A stretch of 64,000 nt of DNA from Hymenobacter aranciens (GTDB lineage Bacteria; Bacteroidota; Bacteroidia; Cytophagales; Hymenobacteraceae): assembly GCF_030580865.1 (NCBI RefSeq), contig NZ_JAUQSY010000001.1, positions 62,001 to 126,000 on the forward strand, given 5' to 3'. Positions 25,728-34,803 of this stretch are shown piece after piece. The stretch's first letter is position 1. The number at the start of each line of letters is the position of its first letter. The position numbers were made by a program, and so were the translations under genes. The notes beneath the pieces were generated by a model. The model was given only the letters and a program-made list of their open reading frames with translations, did not search any database and was not told where the DNA came from.

Positions 25728-25779
25728 TAAAAACAACGGGGCGACCAACCTGCTCGGGTTGGTCGCCCCGTTGTTTTTA
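25728..25779. terminator. Strong bidirectional hairpin terminator
   Basis: Perfect 22-bp arms (TAAAAACAACGGGGCGACCA.. and its complement, 25728-25749 and 25758-25779) around an 8-nt loop, ending in GTTTTTA on both strands. Confidence 0.85.
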
Positions 25780-25810
25780 GGGGTGGCCGGGCAGCTCGCA
25801 CCGCCTGTTC

Positions 25811-25986
25811 CCAAAAACTACGGGATGGCCTGGCAGCTCTGGCGGCCCATCCCTAAAAACTACGGGATGGCCTGGCAGCCCTCGGAGGCCATCCCTAAAA
25901 ACTACGGGATGGCCTGGCAGCTCTGGCGGAGCATCCCTAAAAACTACGGGGTGGTCTGGCAGGGCTGGCGGGCCATGCCTAAAAAT
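25811..25986. repeat. 42-bp tandem repeat array with hairpin-forming units (4 copies plus partial)
   Basis: The AAAAAC landmark recurs at 25813, 25855, 25897 and 25939, and AAAAAT at 25981, an exact 42-bp period. Each unit has GGGATGGCC...GGCC.ATCCC arms that can form a hairpin. In one frame it reads as 14-residue repeats (PKNYGMAWQLWRPI). I see no start signal and treat it as intergenic. It differs in sequence from the 42-bp array at 1355-1535 but has the same unit length. Confidence 0.88.
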
Positions 25987-26154
25987 TTGGCGCTGGCCTG
26001 ACAGTTCACCCAAGCCAGCCTGCAACGTTTTGCAAGCGACTGACAGGTTTTGCGTTAGGCTCAAAAAGGATTTTTAGGGGAAATTTATTTCGAAAAGTTC
26101 GCCCTTACCAAAAAAAGCACTACTTTGGCCCCGCTAACCAGCTGTTTAGGGTAA
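25987..26154. other. AT-richer leader in front of the 335-aa gene
   Basis: No gene. CTACTTTG at 26120-26127 is a one-mismatch -7 element about 28 bp before the ATG at 26155. A poly-A run precedes it. No clear -33 TTTG is present. Confidence 0.4.
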
Positions 26155-27162
26155 ATGGCTTCGGCAGTAGCACTCTCGATTACGATGCGCAAAATCGTAT
26201 ACCTGCTCGGCGACTTGTTTAAGGACGACAATCGCCCCATTGAAGACACCTCGGCGGGCTTTTTGGAGCACAATACCCTGCTCCAGGACATTGCCGACCC
26301 CGACGGCCGGCTCACCCTCATCAAGAGCCAGACGCAGGCCCTCGCCATGGAGCTTACCACCTGCGAAACGGCCATCGGCAAGGGCCAGGCCCAGCAGCAC
26401 GGCGGCCGCGAGCTCACGCAGGCGGAGTATGATAAGGTGATGAAAATCATTCGGGAAAACGAGAGTGCCCTGCGCAACCGCTACGTGGTGAAGGACGCGG
26501 AGCTGCGCAAGCGGCTCTACGACCTGTGGTACGCCAACAAGCTGGTGCCTTACAATGCGGCCAACCTGAAAACCATGCCCGGCATCGTGCGGACCTACCT
26601 CGAAATTCTGGAAGACGAGAAAGGCAGCCTGCCGAAGGATTTCTACGAGGAGACCGTGAAAGACCTGACACCCTTTGCCGAAACCCGCAGCAACCAGCAA
26701 AAGCAAATCAACGCCACGCAAAAGGCCATTGCCGACCGGCAATTGCTATTGCCCAGGCTCACCGAGCAGCTTACGGCCAACCTGCACGAGCTGTGCGTAT
26801 TTTATCGGACTGACAAAATGCAGGTGCTGACGTACTTCAACCCGCGCTACTTTGAGGTGCAGGTGAGTGCGCGCCCCGGCCACTACACCGCCCGCGTGGC
26901 CACCCGCCACACCAACCAGGTACTCGACGTGCTGGACGCCCAGCAGAAATACACGAAGGTGAAGCTGGCCGTGAAGGAGAGCATCGACCTGTGCTTCTAC
27001 CGCGGCGACGACAGCCAGACGCCCCCGCCCGCCGAGCCCCTGCTCGTGAGCAAGGGCTCGCCCGTGACCCTGCCCCTGGCCGAGCTGCCCGGCAGCGGCG
27101 CGCTGCTGCTGGTGCGCAATGCCACGGCCTACGTGGGGCACTACGTGGTGGATTTGAGCTGA
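26155..27162 (+). CDS. Unknown 335-aa protein with coiled-coil-like helices
   Basis: No signal peptide or membrane helix, so cytoplasmic. The first 200 residues look alpha-helical and charged (RKIVYLLGDLFKDDN, EYDKVMKIIRENESALRNRYV, SNQQKQINATQKAIADRQLLL). The last third looks like beta strands (VLTYFNPRYFEVQVSARPGHYTARVATRH). I do not recognise the family. A second in-frame ATG at 26185 (MRKIVYLLG) is an alternative start. The last 70 bp of coding sequence are repeated exactly at 34483-34552, beyond the giant gene that follows, so this gene end marks one border of a rearrangement. Confidence 0.75.
   Translation: MASAVALSITMRKIVYLLGDLFKDDNRPIEDTSAGFLEHNTLLQDIADPDGRLTLIKSQTQALAMELTTCETAIGKGQAQQHGGRELTQAEYDKVMKIIRENESALRNRYVVKDAELRKRLYDLWYANKLVPYNAANLKTMPGIVRTYLEILEDEKGSLPKDFYEETVKDLTPFAETRSNQQKQINATQKAIADRQLLLPRLTEQLTANLHELCVFYRTDKMQVLTYFNPRYFEVQVSARPGHYTARVATRHTNQVLDVLDAQQKYTKVKLAVKESIDLCFYRGDDSQTPPPAEPLLVSKGSPVTLPLAELPGSGALLLVRNATAYVGHYVVDLS
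27091..27160 (+). repeat. 70-bp direct repeat, copy 1 (end of the 335-aa gene)
   Basis: Bases 27091-27160 are identical to 34483-34552. This copy encodes the last 23 residues of the 335-aa protein (GSGALLLVRNATAYVGHYVV then DLS). The copies are 7392 bp apart and bracket the 2361-aa gene. Confidence 0.95.
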
Positions 27163-27189
27163 GCCATAGCGCCACGAAGACAATTAGCA

Positions 27190-27226
27190 GCCCGCCCGGC
27201 TATTGGACGCCAATAGCCGGGCGGGC
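27190..27226. terminator. Hairpin after the 335-aa gene
   Basis: GCCCGCCCGGCTATTGG pairs perfectly with CCAATAGCCGGGCGGGC (17 bp, 3-nt loop). No T-run follows; instead the -7 element TAACTTTG starts 4 bp downstream. Confidence 0.65.
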
Positions 27227-27229
27227 AAG

Positions 27230-27292
27230 TAACTTTGGCGTAGTCTTTGAATTGCTGCGTCGCGGCGGGCTCTCCTGGTCGGGGAGCCCGCC
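27230..27292 (+). promoter_or_regulatory. -7 element and leader hairpin of the 2361-aa gene
   Basis: TAACTTTG at 27230-27237 matches TAnnTTTG exactly, with no TTTG at the right distance upstream. The expected leader carries a hairpin at 27264-27292 (GGCGGGCTCTCC / GGGGAGCCCGCC) before the ATG at 27330. Confidence 0.45.
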
Positions 27293-27329
27293 TGTGTTTC
27301 TTATCCAACCAATCACCTTACGTTTCTTT

Positions 27330-30300
27330 ATGTCCAACAATTATCCTCTGCTCCGGCAGGCGGCTACCTTCTTGTCCGGGCTGGCGCGGCCTGGGCGGGC
27401 GCTGCTAGCGGCCACCGGGCTGCTGGCCGCTGCTGGCCCGGCCCTGGCCCAAACCACACCCTCCTGGCAGCTGGCCACCAGCGGCAACAACGTGGAGCCG
27501 ACCATCGGCGGTAGCTCCACCACCCAGGCCACGGCCGTGGACCCAGCCACCGGCAACGTTTACAGCACGGGCTACTTTACCGGCACGGTCACCTTCGGCA
27601 ACACCAGGCTGGTGAGCGTGGGCGCCGACGACCTCTTTGTAGCCAAGTGGGATGTGGCGGCCGGCGCCTTCACCAGCGCCGTGCGCGGCGGTGGCGCTAC
27701 CGGCAACGACCGGGGCCTGGGCATTGCCGTGCTGAGTGCCGGGGGCGTGAGCAGCGTGTACGTAACGGGCTACTTCATTGCCGGCGGCACCAGCGGCACC
27801 AGCGCCAGCATCGCGGGCACCACCCTGCCCGGCACCGGCAGCAGTGTCGATATGTTCGTGGCCAGGTATACCGACGCGGGCACGGGCCTGACTAGCGGCG
27901 GCGCCCGCAGCGGCGGGGGCAGCGGCTCGGAAATCGGCTACGGCATTGCGGCAGTGCGCGCCGGAACAACCAACACGGTGTACGTGACGGGCCAAATAGG
28001 CAGCGGCGGCGGTACCAGCATCGCGGGCACCACCCTGCCCGGCACCGGCAGCAGTGTCGATATGTTCGTGGCCAGGTACACCGACGCGGGCACGGGCCTG
28101 ACCGACGGCGGCGCCCGCAGCGGCGGGGGCAGCGGCACCGACTCGGGCCAGGGCATTGCGGCGGTGAGCACCGGCACCACCACCAGCGTGTACGTGACGG
28201 GCAATTTCGTTAGCGGCACCGGGGTCAGCATTGCGGGCACGCCCCTGACCAACACCGCCACCGGTACCGACGTGTTTGTGGCGCGCTACACCGACGATGG
28301 TACGGACCTGACCAACGCCGGGGCTGTGCGCGGCGGCGGCCCCGGCACCGACTCGGGCCAGGGCATTGCGGCGGTGAGTGTCGGCACCACCACCAGCGTA
28401 TACGTGACGGGCTACTTCACCAGCGGCGCCAGCACTACCAGCGCCAGCATCGCGGGCACCTCGCTACCCGGCACCAGCAGCGGCACCGACGTGTTTGTGG
28501 CCAAGTACACCGATGCGGGCACGGGCCTGACCGGCGGCGGGGCTGTGCGCGGCGGCGGCAGCGGTGCCGACCGAGGTCTGGGTATTACCGCCGGCACCAC
28601 CACCAGCGTGTACGTGACGGGCTACTTCACCAGCGGCGCCAGCACTACCAGCGCCAGCATCGCGGGCACCTCGCTACCCGGCACCAACAGCGACACCGAC
28701 GTGTTTGTGGCCAAGTACACCGATGCGGGCACGGGCCTGACCGGCGGCGGGGCTGTGCGCGGCGGTGGGAGCGGTGCCGACATCGGCTACGGCATTGCCG
28801 CCGCCGGGGGTACCACTAGCGTGTATGTCGGCGGCGTAGTGGGCGCCGGCGTGGGCACCTTCGGCAGCGGGGAGCGGCGGCTGGCCCCCATCTACTCGGC
28901 CCTGCTGGGGCAGCTGACCGACGCCGGGACCACCCCAAGCTGGGGCAACGTCGAAGGCCCCTTGCAGGGCGGTAGCTCCGAGACCAGGGCCACGACCGTA
29001 GACGCGGCCACCGGCAACGTGTACGTGACGGGCATCTTCCAAGGCACGGTGGGCTTCGGCCTCACCCGGCTGGTGAGCGTGGGCAGCTACGATGTGTTTG
29101 TGGCCAAGTGGGATGCAAGGGCCGGCGCCTTCACCAGCGCCGTGAGCGGTGGCGGCCCTAGCGACGACCGGGGCCTGGGCATTGCCGTAGCCAACGTGGG
29201 GGGCGTGAGCAGCGTGTACGTGACGGGCTCCTTCCAGAGCTCCGCCGCCAGCTTCGCGGGCAGCCCGCTGGTCTTCAACGGCGGCACCACCGACCTGTTT
29301 GTGGCGCGCTATACCGACGCGGGCGCAGGCCTGGTGAGCGGCGGGGCTGTAGGCGGCGGTGGCGGCGGCTCCGATGGCGGCCAAGGCATTGCGGCGATAA
29401 GCGCCGGGGGCATCACCAGCGTGTACGTAACGGGCTATTTTAACAACGACCCCACCGTTGCCAGCATTGCGGGCAGCGTCCTGTCTGGCCCTACCACCCG
29501 AACCAAGCTGTTTGTGGCGCGCTACACCGACGCCGGCCTGGGCTTGGTCGACGGCGGGGCCCTGAGCAGCAGCAGTAACAATATCAGCAGCGAGTTCGGC
29601 AACGGCATTGCGGCGGTGCGTGCCGGGGGCATCACCAGCGTGTACGTAACGGGCGCATTCGCCAGCAACACCAGCACCACCATTGCGGGCAGCACGCTGG
29701 CCAACACCGGCGCCAATGTCGATATGTTCGTGGCGCGCTACACCGACGCGGGTACGGGCTTGGCCGAAGGCGGCGCCCGCAGCGGCGGCGGTGCTGCCGA
29801 CGAAGACCGGGGTATGGGCATCGCGGCGGTGAGCGCCGGGGGCGTGAACAGCGTGTACGTGACGGGCTACTTCACCAGCGGCACCGGCGCCAGCATTGCG
29901 GGCACCACGCTGGCCGGCACTGGCACCAGCAACGACCTATTTGTGGCCAAGTATACCGACGCGGGCACGGGCCTGACCGACGGCGGCGCCCGCAGCGACG
30001 GCGGCAGCAACACCGACATCGCCACCGGCAACGATGCCGGCCTGGGCATTGCGGCAGAAAGCGCCGGGAGCGTGAACAACGTGTACGTGACGGGCTACTT
30101 CGTCAGCGGTCCCGGCTCGCGTATCGCGGGCACCACCCAGGTCACCACGAACACCACCGACCTGTTCGTGGCGCGCTACATCGACACGGGCACGAGTCTG
30201 GCCAACGGCGGCGCACGCAGCGGCGCCAGCGCCAACAACGTTGATTTCGGCTACGGCATTGCTGCCGCAAGGGGTGCGGTATATATCGGGGGCAGCATCG

Positions 30301-33300
30301 TGCCCGTTGCTGCCTTTGGCAGCATCACCCTGGTCAACCCGGCCGGCAGCACTATCAACTTCCTGGGCCGGGTGGCCTTCGACCTGCCTACGCTCAGCAG
30401 CCTCTCGGCCAGCAGCGGGGCGGCCGGCAGCACCTTCGCGGCCACCGGCACCTTATTGAGCGGCGCCGCGGCCATCACCTTCACCCCGGCCAGCGGCCCG
30501 GCCACCAACGCCCCGGCGGGCTATGTGGTGGCCAGCGCCACCAGCATCACCGGCATCGCGGTGCCGGCCGGCCTGTCCCCCGGCACTTACACTCTCACCG
30601 TAACCACGCCCAACGGCACCACCAACGGGCTGCCATTCACGGTAACTGCCCCGGTGTCCACCATCAGCAGCTTCACACCGGCCAGCGGGCCGGCCGGCAT
30701 CCCCGTCACCATCACCGGCACCGGCCTGGATGTCGTGACCGGCGTGCGCTTCGGTACGGGCACGCTCACCACCAACTTCGTGAGCCAGTCGGCCACCAGC
30801 CTCACGGTGCGGGTGCCGGTGGTGGCGGCCACGGGCCCGCTCACGCTCACCGACAACAACGGTGCCAGCGTAAGCAGCAGCACCAACTTCACCTACACAC
30901 CCCGCACCGACCTGGTGGCTACGCTCAGCCCGGCCGGGCCGCTCGATGCCTGCCAGCCCCGCACCCTCACGGCCTCGGCTACGACGGCGGCCTTCGCCAC
31001 GGGCACGGGCTTCGATGGCTACGTACAGACCGTGGTGGCGCAGGCCGACGGCAAGGTGCTGGTGGGCGGCAGCTTTACCACCTACCAGGGCACAGCGGCC
31101 AGCCGCTTCATCCGCCTTAACGCCGATGGCAGCCGCGACACGGGCTTCAACGTCGGCAGCGGCTTCAACAACCTGGTGCAAACCGTGGCGGTGCAGGCCG
31201 ACGGCAAGGTGCTGGTGGGCGGCAACTTCACCCAGTACGACGGCGTGGCGGCCGGCCGCCTCATCCGCCTGAACGCCGACGGCAGCCGCGACACGGGCTT
31301 CAACATCGGCACCGGCTTCAGCAGCGACGTGTACGCCGTGGCCCTGCAGGCCGACGGCAAGGTGCTGGTGGGCGGCCTCTACTCCAATTTCAACAACACG
31401 TCTGGCCTCAACCGGCTGGTGCGCCTGAACGCCGACGGCAGCCGCGACACGGGTTTCAGCATCGGCACGGGCTTCAACGGCAGCGTGGCGGCCATTGCCG
31501 TGCAGGCCGACGGCAAGGTGCTGGTGGGCGGCCAGTTTACCCAGTACAAAGGCGGCACCCAGAACCGCCTCATGCGCCTCAACGCCGACGGCAGCCGCGA
31601 CGCGGGCTTCACCCTAGCGGGCACGGGCTTCGGCAACACCATCCTGACCCTGGCAGTGCAGGCCGATGGCAAGGTGCTGGCCGGCGGCCAGTTCACCAGC
31701 TACAGCGGCACGGCGGCCAACAGCCTCGTGCGCCTGAATGCCGACGGTAGCCGCGACGCGGGCTTTACTGTGGGCACGGGCTTCAACGATATCGTGCAAC
31801 ACCTCGCCCTGCAAGCCGATGGCAAGGTGCTGGCGGTCGGCAACTTTAGCGGCTACCAGGGCGTGGCCGCCGGCCGCATGGCCCGCCTCAACACCGACGG
31901 CAGCCGCGACACGGGCTTTACCACCATCGGCACGGGCTTCAGCAGCACCGTGTATGCCGTAGCGGTGCAGGCCGACGGCAAGCTACTGGTCGGGGGCGAC
32001 TTCGCCCGCTACGGTGGCGCGCTGGTAGGCGGCCTGACGCGGCTGACCGCCGACGGCAGCCGCAACGACGTGCCCACGGCCGTAAGCGGAGCCACGTTCA
32101 CCTTCGCGCCGGGCGGCAGCACCACCAATCCGCTGGTCACGAGCACGGCGGGCAGCTACACCGTCACGGCCAGCCTCGACGGCAGCACCTCGAACCCCTC
32201 GAACGCGGTAGTGCTCACGGCCTGCGCCGTGCCCACGCTCACGGCCATCAACCCCGGCAGCGGCCCCATCGGCACCAGCGTCACCCTCACGGGCACCAAC
32301 CTGGCCGTGGCCACCAGCGTGAGCTTCAACGGCACCGCGCAGACGACCATTACGAACAACACCGCCACCAGCCTGACGGTGCTGGTGCCCGCCGGCGCCA
32401 CCACCGGCCTCGTGACGGTGACCACGCCCGACGGCACCTCGAACGGGCTGACGTTCACCGTGACCGTCACCTATCCCGACCTGGTTATCAGCACCGGCAC
32501 TACGGCCGCCCCCGTGGCCGCCGGCACCTATAACAGCATCACCGTGACCGGCACCGGCTTTGCCAGCCTGAGCGGGGCCGTGGTGGTGAACAGCGCCGTG
32601 AGCATCAGCGGCAGCCTCGCCACCAATTGCCAGCCCCTGACGGGCGCGGGCAGCTTCACCCTGAATGCCGGGGCCACACTGCACATCTGCGATGCGGGGG
32701 GCATCAGCGCCAGCGGCAGCACCGGCGCGGTGCGGGTAACGGGCGCACGCAGCTTCTCGCCCGGAGCCGACTACGTGTATGACGGTCCGAGCGGCCAGGT
32801 AACCGGCAGCGGCCTGCCCGCTACCGTGCGCAACCTGAGCTCGACCAACCCCACCACCCTGACCCTCTCGCAGGCCCTGAGCATCCGCCAGGTGCTCACG
32901 CTTCACGCGGGCGACCTCAACACCTTCGGCCAAGCCCTGACGCTGCTCTCCGACGCCAGCGGCACGGCCCTGGTGGCCAGTCTGGACCAGGGCGCAATAC
33001 TGGGCAATGTGACTGTGCAGCGCTACATCGACGGCTCGCGCAACGCCGGGCTGGGCTACCGCCACCTCAGCGCCCCCACGACGGGCCAGACCATCGGCTC
33101 CTTCGCCTCGGGCGGCACCGCGCAGGTGGTGAACCCGGCCTACAACACCTCGGCCACGCCCAACTTGGTCACGCCCTTCCCCACGGTACTCTACTACAAC
33201 CAGGCCCGCCTGGCTACCTCGCCCGCCACCAGCCTGTCGGCCTTCGACAAGGGCTGGGCGTCGCCCACCGGCCTTGCCGACGCCGCGCCCATAGCCATTC

Positions 33301-34415
33301 GCGGGTTCACGTTGCAGCTGCCGGGGGCCAGCACGCTGAGCTTCACGGGGCAGGTGGGCAACGGCAATGGGTCGATACCCCTGAGCCGCGCCAGCGGGGC
33401 CACGGCCGCCGACGCGGGCTGGAACTTCATCGGCAACCCCTATCCCTCGCCGCTGGACCTGAGCACCGTGCAAGCCAGCCAGCGTACCAACGTGGACGCG
33501 GCGGTGTACGTGTGGGAGAGTACCTCGCGCTATGGCGGCCAGTACCGCAGCTACGTCAACGGTATGGGCGGCGGCAACCCACTCATCGGCAGCAGCCAGG
33601 CCTTCTGGATGCGCGTGAGTGCCGGCCAGACCAGCGGTCAACTGACTCTCAACAACAGTAACCGCGTGACCAGCTACGCTCAGCAAGCCCCCGTGCGCCG
33701 GGGCGCGGCCGATGCGCGCCCGCAGCTCACGCTGGCCCTGGCCGGGGCCGGCTTGGCCGACGAGCTGACGCTCTATGCCGAGGCCGGGGCCACCGCCGGC
33801 TTCGACGGCTCGTATGACGCCGCCAAGCTGCCCAACCCCCACGGCCTGAACCTGGCTGCGCTGGCCGCCACCGGCCAAGCGCTGGCCATCGACGGCCGGG
33901 CCGACTTCGCCACCACCACGGCCATTCCGCTGACGGTGGGCGTGCCCGCGCCGGGCACCTACACCCTCACGGCCGCCACCCTGGCCAACCTGCCCGCTGA
34001 CACCCGCGCCGAGCTGGTCGATACCCAGACCAACACCCGCACCGCGCTGACGGCCGGCACCAGCTACACCTTCACCATGAGCAGCACCACCGCTCCCGGC
34101 CGCTTCTGGCTGAACCTGACGCCCGCCGCTGCGCCGCTAAGCACGGCCGCCGGCGCGCTGGCCGCCCAGGCCCTGGTGTACCCCAACCCGGCGCACGAGC
34201 AGTTCACGCTGCTGCTGCCCGCGGTGGCGGGCGCCTCGCAGGCCACGGCCACGCTGCTCAACAGCCTGGGCCAGGTGGTGAGCACCCGCGTGCTGCCCCT
34301 TACGGCGGGCGGCGCCACGGCCACCTATAGCACCACCAGCCTGGCGGCGGGCGTGTACGCCCTGCGCTTGCAGGCCGGCGCCGAAACCGCTACCCTGCGC
34401 GTGGTAGTGGAGTAA
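27330..34415 (+). CDS. Giant T9SS-secreted protein with three seven-bladed propeller arrays, 2361 aa
   Basis: The ATG at 27330 starts a signal peptide (cleavage near ALAQ, residue about 40). Two SBBP-like arrays follow (about 51-531 and 541-1020); each has seven VYVTGYF-type strands, the last being VYVGGVV and VYIGGSI. Two TIG/IPT domains lie at about 1022-1190. Seven delta-60 repeats (VQADGKVLVGG..RLNADGSRD) lie at about 1227-1577, then another TIG (about 1634-1713). Residues 1714-2361 are the module shared with the next two genes, with a T9SS type A sorting domain at the end (YPNPAHEQFTLLLP, GVYALRL). It is expected to cross the outer membrane by T9SS and be attached or released. Blades repeat at exactly 210 bp in DNA, showing recent duplication. 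Confidence 0.88.
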   Translation: MSNNYPLLRQAATFLSGLARPGRALLAATGLLAAAGPALAQTTPSWQLATSGNNVEPTIGGSSTTQATAVDPATGNVYSTGYFTGTVTFGNTRLVSVGADDLFVAKWDVAAGAFTSAVRGGGATGNDRGLGIAVLSAGGVSSVYVTGYFIAGGTSGTSASIAGTTLPGTGSSVDMFVARYTDAGTGLTSGGARSGGGSGSEIGYGIAAVRAGTTNTVYVTGQIGSGGGTSIAGTTLPGTGSSVDMFVARYTDAGTGLTDGGARSGGGSGTDSGQGIAAVSTGTTTSVYVTGNFVSGTGVSIAGTPLTNTATGTDVFVARYTDDGTDLTNAGAVRGGGPGTDSGQGIAAVSVGTTTSVYVTGYFTSGASTTSASIAGTSLPGTSSGTDVFVAKYTDAGTGLTGGGAVRGGGSGADRGLGITAGTTTSVYVTGYFTSGASTTSASIAGTSLPGTNSDTDVFVAKYTDAGTGLTGGGAVRGGGSGADIGYGIAAAGGTTSVYVGGVVGAGVGTFGSGERRLAPIYSALLGQLTDAGTTPSWGNVEGPLQGGSSETRATTVDAATGNVYVTGIFQGTVGFGLTRLVSVGSYDVFVAKWDARAGAFTSAVSGGGPSDDRGLGIAVANVGGVSSVYVTGSFQSSAASFAGSPLVFNGGTTDLFVARYTDAGAGLVSGGAVGGGGGGSDGGQGIAAISAGGITSVYVTGYFNNDPTVASIAGSVLSGPTTRTKLFVARYTDAGLGLVDGGALSSSSNNISSEFGNGIAAVRAGGITSVYVTGAFASNTSTTIAGSTLANTGANVDMFVARYTDAGTGLAEGGARSGGGAADEDRGMGIAAVSAGGVNSVYVTGYFTSGTGASIAGTTLAGTGTSNDLFVAKYTDAGTGLTDGGARSDGGSNTDIATGNDAGLGIAAESAGSVNNVYVTGYFVSGPGSRIAGTTQVTTNTTDLFVARYIDTGTSLANGGARSGASANNVDFGYGIAAARGAVYIGGSIVPVAAFGSITLVNPAGSTINFLGRVAFDLPTLSSLSASSGAAGSTFAATGTLLSGAAAITFTPASGPATNAPAGYVVASATSITGIAVPAGLSPGTYTLTVTTPNGTTNGLPFTVTAPVSTISSFTPASGPAGIPVTITGTGLDVVTGVRFGTGTLTTNFVSQSATSLTVRVPVVAATGPLTLTDNNGASVSSSTNFTYTPRTDLVATLSPAGPLDACQPRTLTASATTAAFATGTGFDGYVQTVVAQADGKVLVGGSFTTYQGTAASRFIRLNADGSRDTGFNVGSGFNNLVQTVAVQADGKVLVGGNFTQYDGVAAGRLIRLNADGSRDTGFNIGTGFSSDVYAVALQADGKVLVGGLYSNFNNTSGLNRLVRLNADGSRDTGFSIGTGFNGSVAAIAVQADGKVLVGGQFTQYKGGTQNRLMRLNADGSRDAGFTLAGTGFGNTILTLAVQADGKVLAGGQFTSYSGTAANSLVRLNADGSRDAGFTVGTGFNDIVQHLALQADGKVLAVGNFSGYQGVAAGRMARLNTDGSRDTGFTTIGTGFSSTVYAVAVQADGKLLVGGDFARYGGALVGGLTRLTADGSRNDVPTAVSGATFTFAPGGSTTNPLVTSTAGSYTVTASLDGSTSNPSNAVVLTACAVPTLTAINPGSGPIGTSVTLTGTNLAVATSVSFNGTAQTTITNNTATSLTVLVPAGATTGLVTVTTPDGTSNGLTFTVTVTYPDLVISTGTTAAPVAAGTYNSITVTGTGFASLSGAVVVNSAVSISGSLATNCQPLTGAGSFTLNAGATLHICDAGGISASGSTGAVRVTGARSFSPGADYVYDGPSGQVTGSGLPATVRNLSSTNPTTLTLSQALSIRQVLTLHAGDLNTFGQALTLLSDASGTALVASLDQGAILGNVTVQRYIDGSRNAGLGYRHLSAPTTGQTIGSFASGGTAQVVNPAYNTSATPNLVTPFPTVLYYNQARLATSPATSLSAFDKGWASPTGLADAAPIAIRGFTLQLPGASTLSFTGQVGNGNGSIPLSRASGATAADAGWNFIGNPYPSPLDLSTVQASQRTNVDAAVYVWESTSRYGGQYRSYVNGMGGGNPLIGSSQAFWMRVSAGQTSGQLTLNNSNRVTSYAQQAPVRRGAADARPQLTLALAGAGLADELTLYAEAGATAGFDGSYDAAKLPNPHGLNLAALAATGQALAIDGRADFATTTAIPLTVGVPAPGTYTLTAATLANLPADTRAELVDTQTNTRTALTAGTSYTFTMSSTTAPGRFWLNLTPAAAPLSTAAGALAAQALVYPNPAHEQFTLLLPAVAGASQATATLLNSLGQVVSTRVLPLTAGGATATYSTTSLAAGVYALRLQAGAETATLRVVVE

Positions 34416-34439
34416 TTCAGCACCGCAATGCGAATGAGC

Positions 34440-34472
34440 AAGGCCCGCTTCCACCCGGAGGCGGGCCTTTTG
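34440..34472 (+). terminator. Rho-independent terminator of giant gene 1
   Basis: AAGGCCCGCTTCC and GGAGGCGGGCCTT form the stem around a short loop with a T-run, 25 bp after the stop. A close relative terminates giant gene 2 (38743-38777). Confidence 0.85.
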
Positions 34473-34482
34473 CGTGGGGCAC

Positions 34483-34552
34483 GGCAGCGGCGCGCTGCTG
34501 CTGGTGCGCAATGCCACGGCCTACGTGGGGCACTACGTGGTGGATTTGAGCT
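34483..34552 (+). repeat. 70-bp direct repeat, copy 2 (gene-end fragment without its gene)
   Basis: Identical to 27091-27160, the 3' end of the 335-aa gene, but here preceded by the terminator of giant gene 1, so it cannot encode a full protein. The flanks differ immediately on both sides (ggccgagctgccc versus ggggcac upstream; gag versus aac downstream). Confidence 0.95.
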
Positions 34553-34695
34553 AACGACCCGCCTGCTGCCGGGCTGCTTGCCCGATGACCACCTGGATAA
34601 GACCTGCCACAGCAGCCTCATCGCTCTTGATGAGGCTGCTGTGGCACGTACCGGCGTGCGTACGCCGGCCATTCCGACTCTTGTAAACCAGCATC

Positions 34696-34703
34696 TATCT
34701 TTG
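34696..34703 (+). promoter_or_regulatory. -7 promoter element of giant gene 2
   Basis: TATCTTTG, an exact TAnnTTTG match. The -33 region shows no TTTG at 19-21 bp. Confidence 0.4.
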
Positions 34704-34803
34704 CGCCATTCTGGTTGTTTATTTTCACTTTTTCATCGCATCAAATTGGGCAATAGCATGGCTGCTGAATAGACCGCCTGCTGCTGCTGGTACCAAAATC
34801 TCT

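Larger units (their letters stand above)
34416..34803. other. Intergenic region between giant genes 1 and 2
   Basis: It holds a terminator (34440-34472), the second 70-bp repeat copy (34483-34552), a 17-bp-stem hairpin (TGCCACAGCAGCCTCAT at 34605-34621 with its complement at 34630-34646) and an exact -7 element TATCTTTG at 34696-34703, about 100 bp before the next ATG. No gene is evident. Confidence 0.6.

Noticed and set aside
1355..25986. Tandem arrays considered as CRISPR
   Set aside because: The 42-bp units are directly adjacent and palindromic; there are no unique spacers and no cas genes.
26141..26154. CTGTTTAGGGTA before the 335-aa gene, resembling the 18-bp operator candidate
   Set aside because: It matches only part of the motif and lies between the -7 element and the ATG, not upstream of the promoter as in the two real copies.
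31983..33878. 631-codon minus-strand open frame antisense to giant gene 1
   Set aside because: Gly/Ala/Arg-rich translation typical of antisense frames in GC-rich genes, and the plus strand has clear domains. The same holds for the long minus frames at 21.5-23.6, 36.8-38.5 and 45.9-48.6 kb.
27090..34552. 70-bp repeats considered as ends of a known insertion sequence or integron
   Set aside because: No transposase or integrase lies between them, the ends have no terminal inverted repeats, and the repeat itself is coding sequence of the 335-aa gene.
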